Source: an uncultured Lachnospira sp.
GTDB taxonomy: Bacteria; Bacillota; Clostridia; Lachnospirales; Lachnospiraceae
NCBI GenBank assembly: GCA_934358235.1
Contig: CAKRKK010000114.1
Location: 1-7,784 of the forward strand
Length of the DNA stretch: 7,784 nucleotides
Reading direction: 5' to 3'
Shown here: positions 1 through 5,711 of the stretch, piece by piece
How positions within the stretch are numbered: position 1 is the stretch's first letter
Layout of the letters: the number at the start of each line of letters is the position of its first letter
Notes under the pieces: generated by a model
The model's database searches: none
The model's input: the letters and a program-made list of their open reading frames with translations, nothing else
Told to the model about the DNA's origin: nothing
Made by a program: the position numbers and the translations under genes

Positions 1-2
1 TT

Positions 3-380
3 GAAAATCCTGTAGAATTTGCACATGAGATGGCAATTGTGAAGCTCATCCGCTCCGCAGAATGCCGGTTCGAAGCTTTAAATGAGGCTTTGAACACAAG
101 CTCAGATGATAAATTCTACGGGCAGAAAGGTTTCCGGTTGGTAGAGATGAGAGATGATAGTCTCATCTCAGACCGAAACCACGCAGCGTTATACGCTTGC
201 AAAATCATCCTTGCATTAAACAGCGAGGTTAAGATGGCAACCGGTAAGCCATTCTTGAGAAGAAGATATAACCTCAATATCCGCTTCTCACAGGTGGACA
301 TTACGGAGCTTGAACTCCTCATGTCAGACTTTGACGACTGCTTTGATGAAGCAGTCGAGGAGCTTAGAGCCGCCATTTAA
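3..380 (+). CDS. Unrecognised protein, 3' part (5' end outside window)
   Basis: The frame is open from the first bases of the window. The first internal ATG (30) has no Shine-Dalgarno site before it, so the real start probably lies to the left and only the C-terminal 125 or so residues are seen. The protein is hydrophilic, with no membrane segment or signal peptide. It has a basic stretch (FLRRRYN) in the middle and an acidic helical C-terminus (SDFDDCFDEAVEELRAAI). I do not recognise the family. The stop at 378-380 lies just before a strong hairpin terminator, which supports this as a genuine gene end. It converges on the small minus-strand operon. Nothing visible links it functionally to the surface-protein locus. 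Confidence 0.6.
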   Translation, partial: ENPVEFAHEMAIVKLIRSAECRFEALNEALNTSSDDKFYGQKGFRLVEMRDDSLISDRNHAALYACKIILALNSEVKMATGKPFLRRRYNLNIRFSQVDITELELLMSDFDDCFDEAVEELRAAI

Positions 381-382
381 AC

Positions 383-424
383 AAAAAAAATACAGCCACC
401 ATCATCGGTGACTGTATTTTTTTT
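383..424. terminator. Bidirectional Rho-independent terminator
   Basis: Eight A (383-390), then a stem of TACAG..CACC pairing with GGTG..CTGTA across a short loop, then eight T (417-424). The A-run on one side and T-run on the other make it work on both strands. It sits exactly between the convergent stops of the plus gene (380) and the minus gene (459). The stem has one mismatch. Confidence 0.85.
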
Positions 425-458
425 ATATTTATAAGGGAAAAAATTATGAAAATCAAAG

Positions 459-743
459 TTAATCATCTACATTAAGATGTTTATTGATAGCGGCATCTAC
501 ATCCGATAATCTGATCCACTGGTCGACTTCCTTATCGCCTTCGTAGATTGGAGCATCTTCCTGTTTCGCAAATTCAGCTACTTCATCAAGAACGGCGGTT
601 GCAAAGTTCTTGATTGCATCTGTTTTGATTTTTTCTTCTGTTATGGCAGGAAGTTCTTGCAATGCAGTCATTCTGTCAGATTCGTAGCAGTAATTTTGCA
701 TAACTGCGTTAATTGCATCCTGCCTTTTGATTAATTCACTCAT
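459..743 (-). CDS. Small hypothetical protein of mobile-element type
   Basis: A 94-residue soluble acidic protein. On the minus strand GAGGAGG lies about 8 nt upstream of the ATG (743), a strong ribosome site that fixes the start. The N-terminus (SELIKRQDAINAV, then LQELPAI) resembles, from memory, small proteins common in clostridial phages and integrative elements that begin L-I-x-R-Q-x-A-I and have a later L-P. A second similar segment (WIRLSDVDAAINKHL) closes the protein, hinting at an internal duplication. No catalytic motif or known function is visible. It is the second gene of a minus-strand pair, 52 bp after the first, and ends at the bidirectional terminator. The family resemblance is recalled, not searched. 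Confidence 0.75.
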   Translation of the reverse strand: MSELIKRQDAINAVMQNYCYESDRMTALQELPAITEEKIKTDAIKNFATAVLDEVAEFAKQEDAPIYEGDKEVDQWIRLSDVDAAINKHLNVDD

Positions 744-795
744 TTATCATTCCTCCTCTAAATTCTAAATATATGCAGTTCATTGTATCGTCATT

Positions 796-1080
796 CTATC
801 TGCGTCTGATGTTCTGCGCCTCTCGTGCATCTCTCATTTTCTGGAACCTGCTGTCATTCGGAATGCTGACACCGTCTTTTTCAAGCAGTGTGCGGATGTC
901 GTGTCTTGCCACAGCTTCAAAATCTGTTTTCTGGATCTGTTCGATCTTTACAATGAGATCAGGATCATCGGTTGAATCAAGAATACGTTTATCCATTTCC
1001 TTAAAGTCCTGCTCGATCTCTGACTGATGTGCCAAGATCTCATCAACTGTGAAGTTTTCTTTTGTATCTAAATATCCCAT
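796..1080 (-). CDS. Small hypothetical charged protein
   Basis: A 94-residue highly charged, probably all-helical soluble protein, rich in Asp and Glu early (EILAHQSEIEQDFKEMDKR) with a basic tail ending NIRRR. I chose the ATG at 1078-1080 because AGAGGTG sits 6 nt upstream of it. The frame also opens three codons earlier at a GTG (1087-1089), but that codon overlaps the Shine-Dalgarno itself and is unlikely. A well-formed extended -10 promoter lies 30 bp upstream. It is the first gene of a two-gene operon with the 459-743 gene. I do not recognise the family. There is no DNA-binding motif clear enough to call it a regulator. Confidence 0.75.
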   Translation of the reverse strand: MGYLDTKENFTVDEILAHQSEIEQDFKEMDKRILDSTDDPDLIVKIEQIQKTDFEAVARHDIRTLLEKDGVSIPNDSRFQKMRDAREAQNIRRR

Positions 1081-1109
1081 ATGAATCACCTCTCTTATTT
1101 GTCATGTAT

Positions 1110-1138
1110 ATTATAGCATAAATCAACATATAAGTAAA
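1110..1138 (-). promoter_or_regulatory. Sigma-70-type promoter for the minus-strand operon
   Basis: On the minus strand: TTTACT (1133-1138), a 17-nt spacer, then TATAAT (1110-1115) preceded by TGC, which makes an extended -10. It lies immediately upstream of the 796-1080 gene and its ribosome site, in the right orientation. It diverges from the surface-protein promoter. Confidence 0.7.
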
Positions 1139-1249
1139 GCAATAAATAAAAAATAATGCGACTACATAAATTATTTATTTTATTGAAAAGACATACATCC
1201 GGAAATTGAGTGAAAAGCATATCAAAATACATTTAAACGGAAAATGAAC

Positions 1250-1268
1250 GTTTATTGCAAAAATAAAC
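1250..1268. repeat. 7-bp inverted repeat over the -35, operator candidate
   Basis: GTTTATT (1250-1256) and AATAAAC (1262-1268) are perfect inverted repeats around a 5-nt centre. They overlap the -35 of the surface-gene promoter, where a repressor or activator could act. The surroundings are A/T-rich, so chance is quite possible. Confidence 0.3.
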
Positions 1269-1282
1269 CTTGTTGTTATAAT
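1255..1282 (+). promoter_or_regulatory. Promoter of the surface-protein gene
   Basis: TTGCAA (1255-1260), a 16-nt spacer, then a perfect TATAAT (1277-1282). Transcription would start near 1289, giving an untranslated leader of about 70 nt that contains the purine-rich ribosome site at 1315-1328. It is the only promoter of this quality seen between the divergent genes on the plus strand. Confidence 0.7.
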
Positions 1283-1314
1283 TGGACGCAAAATAGGCAA
1301 CTTATAGTTATTTT

Positions 1315-1350
1315 GAGGAAAGGAGAGGCAGATTGTATATTTTATATACA
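1315..1350 (+). promoter_or_regulatory. Leader with strong ribosome site and small hairpin
   Basis: A long purine-rich ribosome site (GAGGAAAGGAGAGG, 1315-1328) is followed by a perfect 7-bp inverted repeat with a TTT centre (TGTATAT/ATATACA, 1334-1350). The ribosome site lies about 40 nt from the annotated ATG (1367), too far for ordinary use. It is ideally placed (7 nt from AGGAG) for a TTG at 1333, which is in another frame. The hairpin could shorten the effective distance or regulate initiation. Confidence 0.4.
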
Positions 1351-1366
1351 TCTGTAAGTATGAAAA

Positions 1367-2935
1367 ATGAAAAAAAGATTTTCACCAAAGCAGTTGCTGC
1401 CTTCAAAAAAAGTCATTATGGCAATAGCTGCGGCTGCATGCGTTACGGCGTTTTCAATTGGAGGGGTGCATTATTATAACACTAATCTGAAAGAGACAGC
1501 GACAACAGCAACGTATTACAACCAGTATCTGGCAGCAAGTGGAGCAGATGAGGTGATCACGGACCAGGTAAAGGATTATATCTCAAATTACTTCCAGACC
1601 ATGAATGTGAAAGAATTTATTTCACAGGATGAAATGGCACAGATGATCGCACAGATTTCCACCGGTGTCATGAACCGACTGCCGACCGATACACTTTCAT
1701 CCGGGCAGGAACTGAAAGTAAAGGAAATGATATCAAAAGCAGTCATTGAAGCAGCAAACGAGAATAACAATCAGGCTACCGATAATACCGGGGCAGATGC
1801 GACAGTGATCACGGAGGAATTGCAGTCATACATTAAGACAACAATCGTTCCGAACATTACAGCGGAGATACAGATCAATCAGGGAGCCATCGACGATCTG
1901 AAAAAATCGCTTGCGGATCTTTCGGAAAAATACAAGGGAAATCAGAAAGAGTATGACGCATTGATCGACAGCATCAGTTCGAAACTTGGAAAGCTGGATA
2001 AAAATGGAGCTACGAATGATGATGTTGCAAATCTGAAAAAAGACCTTGAAAAATTATCAAAGGTTTTGGGCGATTATAAGTCCTCTTCAAGTTCGGACGT
2101 CACGGATGTCTCAAAAGAACTGGAGGCTGCTAAAAAAAATCTTCAGTCTAAGATCGATAAATACACGGAAGTATCGGACGAGCAGTTTACACAGATGAAA
2201 GAAAATCTGGCAGATTCCATTGAAAGAAGTGATGGAATGCTTGACGACCAGAAAAAAGATCTGATAAACAAGATAAATTCATTATCAAATGACAGCGTTA
2301 CGAACCTTGCGGATGCAAAGAAGGAGCTGCAGAATGCAATCAGCAGCGTGGATGCATCACAGTCCGCCGCACTGCAGGATGCGATCAATGATCTGACAAA
2401 CGGAACATTAACGGATCTCATTAATACGGTTGCAAAAAATAAAAATGATCAGGATCAGGTAAATGTTAAAACTAATGAAAAAATTAACGACCTGACAAAA
2501 GTAACTGCGGATCAGTTTAATTCCATGAAAACAAGTCTCATGGATCAGATAAACCAGAACAAGCAGTTAAGCGATGCAGATAAGGCAGCTCTTGAAACAA
2601 AATTAAATGAAGCAAGCAGCGATAATGTGAAAAAACTTGCGGATGCAAAGAAGGAGCTGCAGAATGCGATAGCTTCAGCAAATACTTCACAGACAGACGC
2701 TTTAAATAATGCAATTGATAATCTGACAAGCGGAACAATCACAGATTTGTCAAACAGCGTGAACCAGAACAAAGCGGCGCAGGATGCAGTGAATACCAGT
2801 GTGCAGACATCGATCGACGATATTAACGGTCAGTTAAATGACTGTACAGTAGAATATAAAAACGGACATTTCTACATTACCTATAATAAAGGCGGTGCAG
2901 ATTCAGTGTCAAAAAAATTGGATTATGCACCATAA
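1367..2935 (+). CDS. Surface protein, N-terminal anchor and coiled-coil stalk (constant part)
   Basis: The first 522 residues of a large surface protein. A basic N-terminus (MKKRFSPKQLLPSKK) precedes a hydrophobic segment at about residues 16-34, best read as a signal anchor or signal peptide. A C at residue 25 follows four alanines but lacks a good lipobox. From about residue 45 the chain is Lys/Glu/Asp/Asn/Gln-rich with heptad-like spacing, a long coiled-coil stalk. A 110-residue unit occurs twice (2180-2509 and 2510-2839), each containing LADAKKELQNAI. The last segment (DGHFYITYNKGGAD) looks like the start of a beta domain cut short at the stop 2933-2935. The rest of the protein lies in the -1 frame. 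The role is inferred as the cell-proximal anchor and stalk of an adhesin-like protein. The ATG at 1367 has no adjacent Shine-Dalgarno, so the start is uncertain. Confidence 0.8.
   Translation: MKKRFSPKQLLPSKKVIMAIAAAACVTAFSIGGVHYYNTNLKETATTATYYNQYLAASGADEVITDQVKDYISNYFQTMNVKEFISQDEMAQMIAQISTGVMNRLPTDTLSSGQELKVKEMISKAVIEAANENNNQATDNTGADATVITEELQSYIKTTIVPNITAEIQINQGAIDDLKKSLADLSEKYKGNQKEYDALIDSISSKLGKLDKNGATNDDVANLKKDLEKLSKVLGDYKSSSSSDVTDVSKELEAAKKNLQSKIDKYTEVSDEQFTQMKENLADSIERSDGMLDDQKKDLINKINSLSNDSVTNLADAKKELQNAISSVDASQSAALQDAINDLTNGTLTDLINTVAKNKNDQDQVNVKTNEKINDLTKVTADQFNSMKTSLMDQINQNKQLSDADKAALETKLNEASSDNVKKLADAKKELQNAIASANTSQTDALNNAIDNLTSGTITDLSNSVNQNKAAQDAVNTSVQTSIDDINGQLNDCTVEYKNGHFYITYNKGGADSVSKKLDYAP
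1405..1411 (+). repeat. Seven-A homopolymer near the start of the surface gene
   Basis: Seven A preceded by TTC. Loss of one A would connect the better-placed ATG at 1360 (or TTG 1333) in the other frame to the hydrophobic segment, giving a different N-terminus. It is a candidate slipped-strand switch, or simply a spot where the start call is unreliable. Confidence 0.35.
2180..2839 (+). repeat. Tandem 330-bp duplication in the coiled-coil stalk
   Basis: Two 110-codon units (2180-2509, 2510-2839) align along their length. E-Q-F-T-Q-M-K matches D-Q-F-N-S-M-K, both share LADAKKELQNAI, and both have L-T-(N/S)-G-T-(L/I)-T-D-L. Nucleotide identity is near-complete over about 30 bp beginning at 2306 and 2636. 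Copy number changes would lengthen or shorten the stalk. Confidence 0.8.
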
Positions 2936-2958
2936 GGTTAAATACCAATGATGGTGCA
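2911..2958 (+). promoter_or_regulatory. Candidate -1 programmed frameshift signal
   Basis: The heptamer A AAA AAA (2911-2917) is in the correct codon phase for X-XXY-YYZ slippage. It is followed by an 8-nt spacer and a perfect 8-bp stem, TGCACCAT (2926-2933) with ATGGTGCA (2951-2958), with a possible inner GGT/ACC pairing. The zero-frame stop TAA (2933-2935) falls at the top of the stem. A -1 slip joins the stalk to the downstream InlB/Ig frame, which is open on the right side only from 2890. A length change in the A-tract is the alternative explanation. Confidence 0.55.
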
Positions 2959-4347
2959 ACGCCTACGATCAGTGATATTGAATGCTCCTCTACAGCATAT
3001 GCAGACGGACCGTATGAAATAGAGCTGGAAGATCAGGCGGACAATATTTTACTTACTCCGACCAGAAACGGATGGTCATTTGTAAACTGGAAAGATGCAA
3101 ATGGCGCAGAGTTATCGGCAGATAATCTTGTGGACAGCCAGACATATTACGCACAGTGGATTGACGACATCAAACCAGCGCTGAGCGTACAGGTAACCGC
3201 AAATGTTGCATCAAGACAGACAGCAACAATTACTGCAACGGATGCAGGTAGTGGAGTTGCAGCCTATTACATTGGAAAACAGAACCCGGCGACAACCTCT
3301 GTAAACTTCACAAGCTCTGCATCAGGAACATATACCGGTAGTATCACATCCGATTCCACTTGGTATTTTGCAGTAAAAGATGCAGCCGGCAATATGGCTG
3401 TAACAACAAAGGATTTCTGTAAAGTAATGTTTGGTCTTGCTTCCGGAGAAACTGTTTCTCCAAGTACGATCGTTATCGAAAAAGGTAAACAGATAACATT
3501 GCCAAATCCGGCAAAAGCAGGATATTCCTTTAAAGGATGGAGCAACGTACAGAATCCGGATGTGGCAAATATCGCAACATTCTTTACGAAAGTTAAAGTA
3601 GACAACAGCATGACAGTTTATCCATGCTTTGTGGATGATATCGCACCAACATTTACTGCAACGTTCAACACGGGCGGTGTCGGAGCAAATGGTACGATCA
3701 CAATAACCGGAGTAACAGAACAGGGTAGTGGAGTTGCAGGATACTATATTGGTACAAGCAATCCGGCAAATGGAGTCACATGGGGAAGTACAACATCTGC
3801 TACAGTAAATGCTTCCGGAACATGGTATGCAGCGGTAAAAGATAATGCTGGTAATATAACTATAAAGAATAGTACATACTACAGTCTGACATTAAATGCC
3901 GACGGAGCAACTAATTATACGACAAATACTTCGTATATTAAATCCGGTACAACAGTAAATCTGCCTACTGGACTTACAAAATCCGGATACAAAGCAGACA
4001 CATGGACAGGTGGAATCAGTAGTATAACAATGAGTGGAAACGGCAGTTTATATCCTATTTGGAGTTCAATGATTATATATCGAGATATTACTCTAACTGC
4101 ATCCGTACAGCAATCAAGAGATTCTTATTATGGAAACGTGCAGATGGATATGAGTTCATATGGGTTTAAATCCATTACAAATTATACTATTCTTAGCGGA
4201 CCTTCTGGTACCGCCTTTGTCAATAATAGCCATGTAGCAACTAAAGGAATTGTTATTAATGGCACTGTTATAAGATTGCTTGCGCAAGGAACAGCAAACA
4301 ATCAATACCTAACTGCAACTATTAGAGTATACGGAGAAAAGCAATAG
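2917..4347 (+). CDS. Surface protein, InlB/Ig domains and expressed C-terminal end (-1 frame)
   Basis: The continuation of the surface protein in the -1 frame, open from 2890 with no convincing start of its own; a GTG at 3130 lies inside a domain and has no ribosome site. With a slip at 2917 the joined product would be 993 residues. Domains in order: InlB-like repeat ending YYAQW (about 2941-3162); Ig-like domain with SGVAAYYIGK and WYFAVKDAAGN (3163-3414); InlB-like repeat with GYSFKGW (3418-3630); Ig-like domain with SGVAGYYIG and WYAAVKDNAGN (3631-3882); and InlB-like repeat with GYKADTW ending GNGSLYPIW (3883-4062). The variable tip C1 follows. There is no LPXTG or other C-terminal anchor, so the C-terminus is probably the exposed, distal end. 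The recombination core lies in the last strand of the third InlB repeat. Function as an adhesin is inferred. Confidence 0.75.
   Translation: MGLCTIRLNTNDGATPTISDIECSSTAYADGPYEIELEDQADNILLTPTRNGWSFVNWKDANGAELSADNLVDSQTYYAQWIDDIKPALSVQVTANVASRQTATITATDAGSGVAAYYIGKQNPATTSVNFTSSASGTYTGSITSDSTWYFAVKDAAGNMAVTTKDFCKVMFGLASGETVSPSTIVIEKGKQITLPNPAKAGYSFKGWSNVQNPDVANIATFFTKVKVDNSMTVYPCFVDDIAPTFTATFNTGGVGANGTITITGVTEQGSGVAGYYIGTSNPANGVTWGSTTSATVNASGTWYAAVKDNAGNITIKNSTYYSLTLNADGATNYTTNTSYIKSGTTVNLPTGLTKSGYKADTWTGGISSITMSGNGSLYPIWSSMIIYRDITLTASVQQSRDSYYGNVQMDMSSYGFKSITNYTILSGPSGTAFVNNSHVATKGIVINGTVIRLLAQGTANNQYLTATIRVYGEKQ
4041..4062 (+). repeat. Shufflon site S1, in the expressed gene
   Basis: CGGCAGTTTAT (4041-4051) followed by ATCC and TTGG, reading G-S-L-Y-P-I-W. 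It shares the core and right side with every cassette entry below, but has no inverted partner to its left. It marks where the constant part ends and the variable part begins. Confidence 0.85.
4042..4347 (+). CDS. Cassette C1, the currently expressed C-terminal tip
   Basis: About 101 residues from G-S-L-Y-P-I-W to the stop at 4345-4347, read continuously with the constant part. It is a beta-rich small domain with YYGNVQMDMSSYGFKSI in the middle and ending TATIRVYGEKQ. It is clearly related to cassettes C3 and C8, which share a (S/G)-x-x-x-G-(F/L)-x-(K)-I segment, a central Asn/Gly-rich turn and the T-I-R-V-x-G ending. No transmembrane or wall-sorting signal is present. It is most likely the ligand-contacting tip of the surface protein. 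Its stop lies 5 bp from the convergent stop of C2. The family is not recognised. Confidence 0.75.
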   Translation, partial: GSLYPIWSSMIIYRDITLTASVQQSRDSYYGNVQMDMSSYGFKSITNYTILSGPSGTAFVNNSHVATKGIVINGTVIRLLAQGTANNQYLTATIRVYGEKQ

Positions 4348-4352
4348 CTATA

Positions 4353-4557
4353 TCAATCATAACCACAAGCCAAAACTCTCTTAACACATCCGGCTCGTAG
4401 GCAGTTATGCGAATTTAACTCTCCGTTGCATCCGGCTTTACAGCTATCTGTGTGATCATGTGCATTTATTACGTGATTACACGGTTTGTTATAAACAGTT
4501 TTATAACATGAAGATGTATGTGTGTGAGGTACAAACCATTCGGGAGATAAACTGCCG
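4353..4557 (-). CDS. Cassette C2, silent, Cys/His-rich tip
   Basis: About 67 residues on the minus strand from G-S-L-S-P-E-W to the stop at 4353-4355. It is unlike all other cassettes: eight Cys and seven His in patterns such as HTHTSSC, HDHTDSC, CKAGC and CLRAGC. That points to metal binding or a disulfide-stabilised knob. Similar H-x-H-x-x-x-C segments are, from memory, seen in clostridial surface proteins beside InlB repeats. The ATG just before the core (4560-4562) has no ribosome site, so I read it as part of the site, not a start. Inverting S1 against the left core of site A would fuse this cassette in frame to the constant part. Confidence 0.7.
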
Positions 4558-4586
4558 AACATATAACAGCTTTAACGGCAGTTTAT
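4547..4586. repeat. Shufflon site A (compound, two inverted cores)
   Basis: ATAAACTGCCG (4547-4557) and CGGCAGTTTAT (4576-4586) are perfect 11-bp inverted repeats around the 18-nt asymmetric spacer AACATATAACAGCTTTAA. The left core opens C2 (minus) and the right core opens C3 (plus). The spacer is the reverse complement of the type found at sites E and B. Confidence 0.85.
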
Positions 4587-4870
4587 CCCCATACTGGCAA
4601 CAAGTTTTAAAAACAATTTATTATTCTTGGCAACTTCCAAACAACGGTGTTACATATGGATATACTTATAGTGTTGGAGTTGATGCAAGTGAGCTTGGTT
4701 TTAGTAAGATTATTTCGGCAAGTCATGTTGATGGTGGAATTTATGGGAATAACAATCATACCGAAGTTATAAATAACGGACAAGCTGTTAGATGCTGGGG
4801 CGATGGTGGATCCCAAGGCACTATTGGAAATTACACAATAACTATTAGAGTTACAGGAATACCATTATAA
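4577..4870 (+). CDS. Cassette C3, silent, C1-like tip
   Basis: About 97 residues from G-S-L-S-P-Y-W to the stop at 4868-4870. It is homologous to C1 and especially C8: V-D-A-S-E-L-G-F-S-K-I, then S-H-V-D-G-G, then T-E-V-I-N-N-G and the ending TITIRVTG. The frame is open further left, but that stretch is the antisense of cassette C2 and site A, with no ribosome site. The cassette is therefore defined from the core. It is silent in this arrangement, and would be expressed when the A-C segment is inverted and rejoined appropriately, or after a further rearrangement. Confidence 0.75.
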   Translation, partial: GSLSPYWQQVLKTIYYSWQLPNNGVTYGYTYSVGVDASELGFSKIISASHVDGGIYGNNNHTEVINNGQAVRCWGDGGSQGTIGNYTITIRVTGIPL

Positions 4871-4887
4871 TAATAGAAAAAAGGGAG

Positions 4888-4924
4888 AAAACTGCCGAAA
4901 GTTGTTATATGTTCGGCAGTTTAC
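4888..4924. repeat. Shufflon site B (intact right core, decayed left core)
   Basis: AAAACTGCCG (4888-4897) and CGGCAGTTTA (4914-4923) surround a 16-nt spacer, AAAGTTGTTATATGTT, nearly the same as in sites A (reversed) and E. The right core opens C4. The left core has lost one base of the ATC and leads into no open minus cassette, so it looks like a remnant. Site B is in direct orientation with the right core of A. Confidence 0.75.
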
Positions 4925-5646
4925 ATCCAAATTGGCTGGTACAATCCTACACATTGTCATTTAATGCAAATGGTGGATATTGTGCAGAAAGTTCAAGATT
5001 AGTCCAATACGGCGCAGCTTACGGTGCATTACCAACACCATCTGCATCCGGTTATCAATTCCTCGGTTGGTTTACAGAGGCATCTGGTGGAAATCAGGTT
5101 TATAATACATCAGTAATGGCAGCATCTGATTGTGTTATATATGCTCATTGGGAATTAATAGACAATACACCACCTTCTCTATCATATACCTCAAGTGTAG
5201 CAGGGGCTGTATATCAAGGAAATGGATATGGCTCATTTACATATACCTTCTCAGATTCCGAGAGTGGTATTTATGGATATTACTGGGGAACAACATATCC
5301 ATCTGCAACAAATGTAACCTATACACCATATAGTGGTACATCCATAACTTTGAATAATACAGGTGGTACTTATTATTTTGCAGTAAAAGATAATAAAGGA
5401 AACATAAGTATTTCAATGTCAAAATGTCAAAAGGGATCTTATGGTGCAGCACAAACTATTTATACATCTGGGTTTAGACTTTTTACTGCATCTGGCAATA
5501 ATACAGGTGGATATGGTGTAGCAGATCCTAATGGTAATGCTATATGTTATGGTATAGCAAATAATGGCTGTACCTTTGATTGCAGCAATTACTCATACGT
5601 AATTGCTAATGCCAGTGGAGGTATGAATTATGTTATGGTAAATTAA
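4915..5646 (+). CDS. Cassette C4, silent, InlB + Ig + tip
   Basis: The largest cassette, about 243 residues from G-S-L-H-P-N-W. It opens with an InlB-like repeat (LSFNANGG, GYQFLGWF, then VIYAHW), continues with an Ig-like domain (SGIYGYYWGTTYP, then TYYFAVKDNKGNIS), and ends with a Gly/Asn/Tyr-rich tip (from about YGAAQTIYTSGFRLF to NYVMVN) unlike the others. Expressing it would lengthen the exposed rod by two domains as well as change the tip. The ATG at 4909 is embedded in site B without a ribosome site. A hairpin terminator follows the stop (5644-5646) and separates it from the convergent C5. Confidence 0.75.
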   Translation, partial: GSLHPNWLVQSYTLSFNANGGYCAESSRLVQYGAAYGALPTPSASGYQFLGWFTEASGGNQVYNTSVMAASDCVIYAHWELIDNTPPSLSYTSSVAGAVYQGNGYGSFTYTFSDSESGIYGYYWGTTYPSATNVTYTPYSGTSITLNNTGGTYYFAVKDNKGNISISMSKCQKGSYGAAQTIYTSGFRLFTASGNNTGGYGVADPNGNAICYGIANNGCTFDCSNYSYVIANASGGMNYVMVN

Positions 5647-5652
5647 TAATAT

Positions 5653-5709
5653 AAAAAAGGAAATAGGCTGTCATACAAAATAAGTGTTGCAGCCTATTCC
5701 ATCTTTTTA
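5653..5709. terminator. Bidirectional hairpin terminator between C4 and C5
   Basis: An A-run, then GGAAATAGGCTG (5659-5670) pairing with CAGCCTATTCC (5690-5700) with one bulged base, then a T-rich run (5703-5709). Located between convergent stops at 5646 and 5712, it would end transcripts whichever cassette of the group is fused to the promoter. Confidence 0.75.
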
Positions 5710-5711
5710 TA

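Noticed and set aside
773..1027. Plus-strand open frame opposite the 796-1080 gene
   Set aside because: The minus-strand frame has a promoter, a ribosome site and a plausible soluble protein. The plus frame is Ser/Phe-rich with no start signals.
1141..1184. A/T-rich imperfect inverted repeats between the divergent genes, possibly an invertible promoter
   Set aside because: The arms are simple A/T sequence with mismatches, and they do not bracket either promoter. Low complexity explains them.
1436..1441. Cys25 after alanines in the N-terminal hydrophobic segment as a lipoprotein site
   Set aside because: The residues before it are all Ala, with no Leu/Val/Ile at -3, so it is a poor lipobox. 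A signal anchor or ordinary signal peptide fits as well or better.
2143..2772. Several minus-strand open frames inside the stalk gene and others opposite the InlB/Ig region
   Set aside because: They are opposite-strand shadows of a strongly biased coding sequence, without ribosome sites or recognisable domains.
3130..3132. GTG as a separate start for the InlB/Ig half
   Set aside because: It lies inside an InlB repeat, with about 60 residues of the same conserved frame before it and no ribosome site. A secreted domain protein would also lack a signal peptide.
3614..3623. CAGTTTATCC inside the second InlB repeat, resembling the core plus right side of a shufflon site
   Set aside because: The first bases of the core (CGG) are missing and its codon phase is off by one relative to all real sites, so exchange there would frameshift. 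It is probably a coincidence from the similar V-Y-P strand.
4460..4576. Open frame left of site A on the plus strand, giving a longer ORF for C3
   Set aside because: It is the antisense of cassette C2 and half of the compound site, with no ribosome site. The cassette is defined by the core. The same holds for the left extensions of C5, C6 and C8.
4909..4914. ATG immediately before the core at C2, C4, C7 and C9, suggesting independent short genes
   Set aside because: The ATG comes from the conserved spacer (ATATGTT) and none has a Shine-Dalgarno at the right distance. The cassettes also lack signal peptides and promoters.
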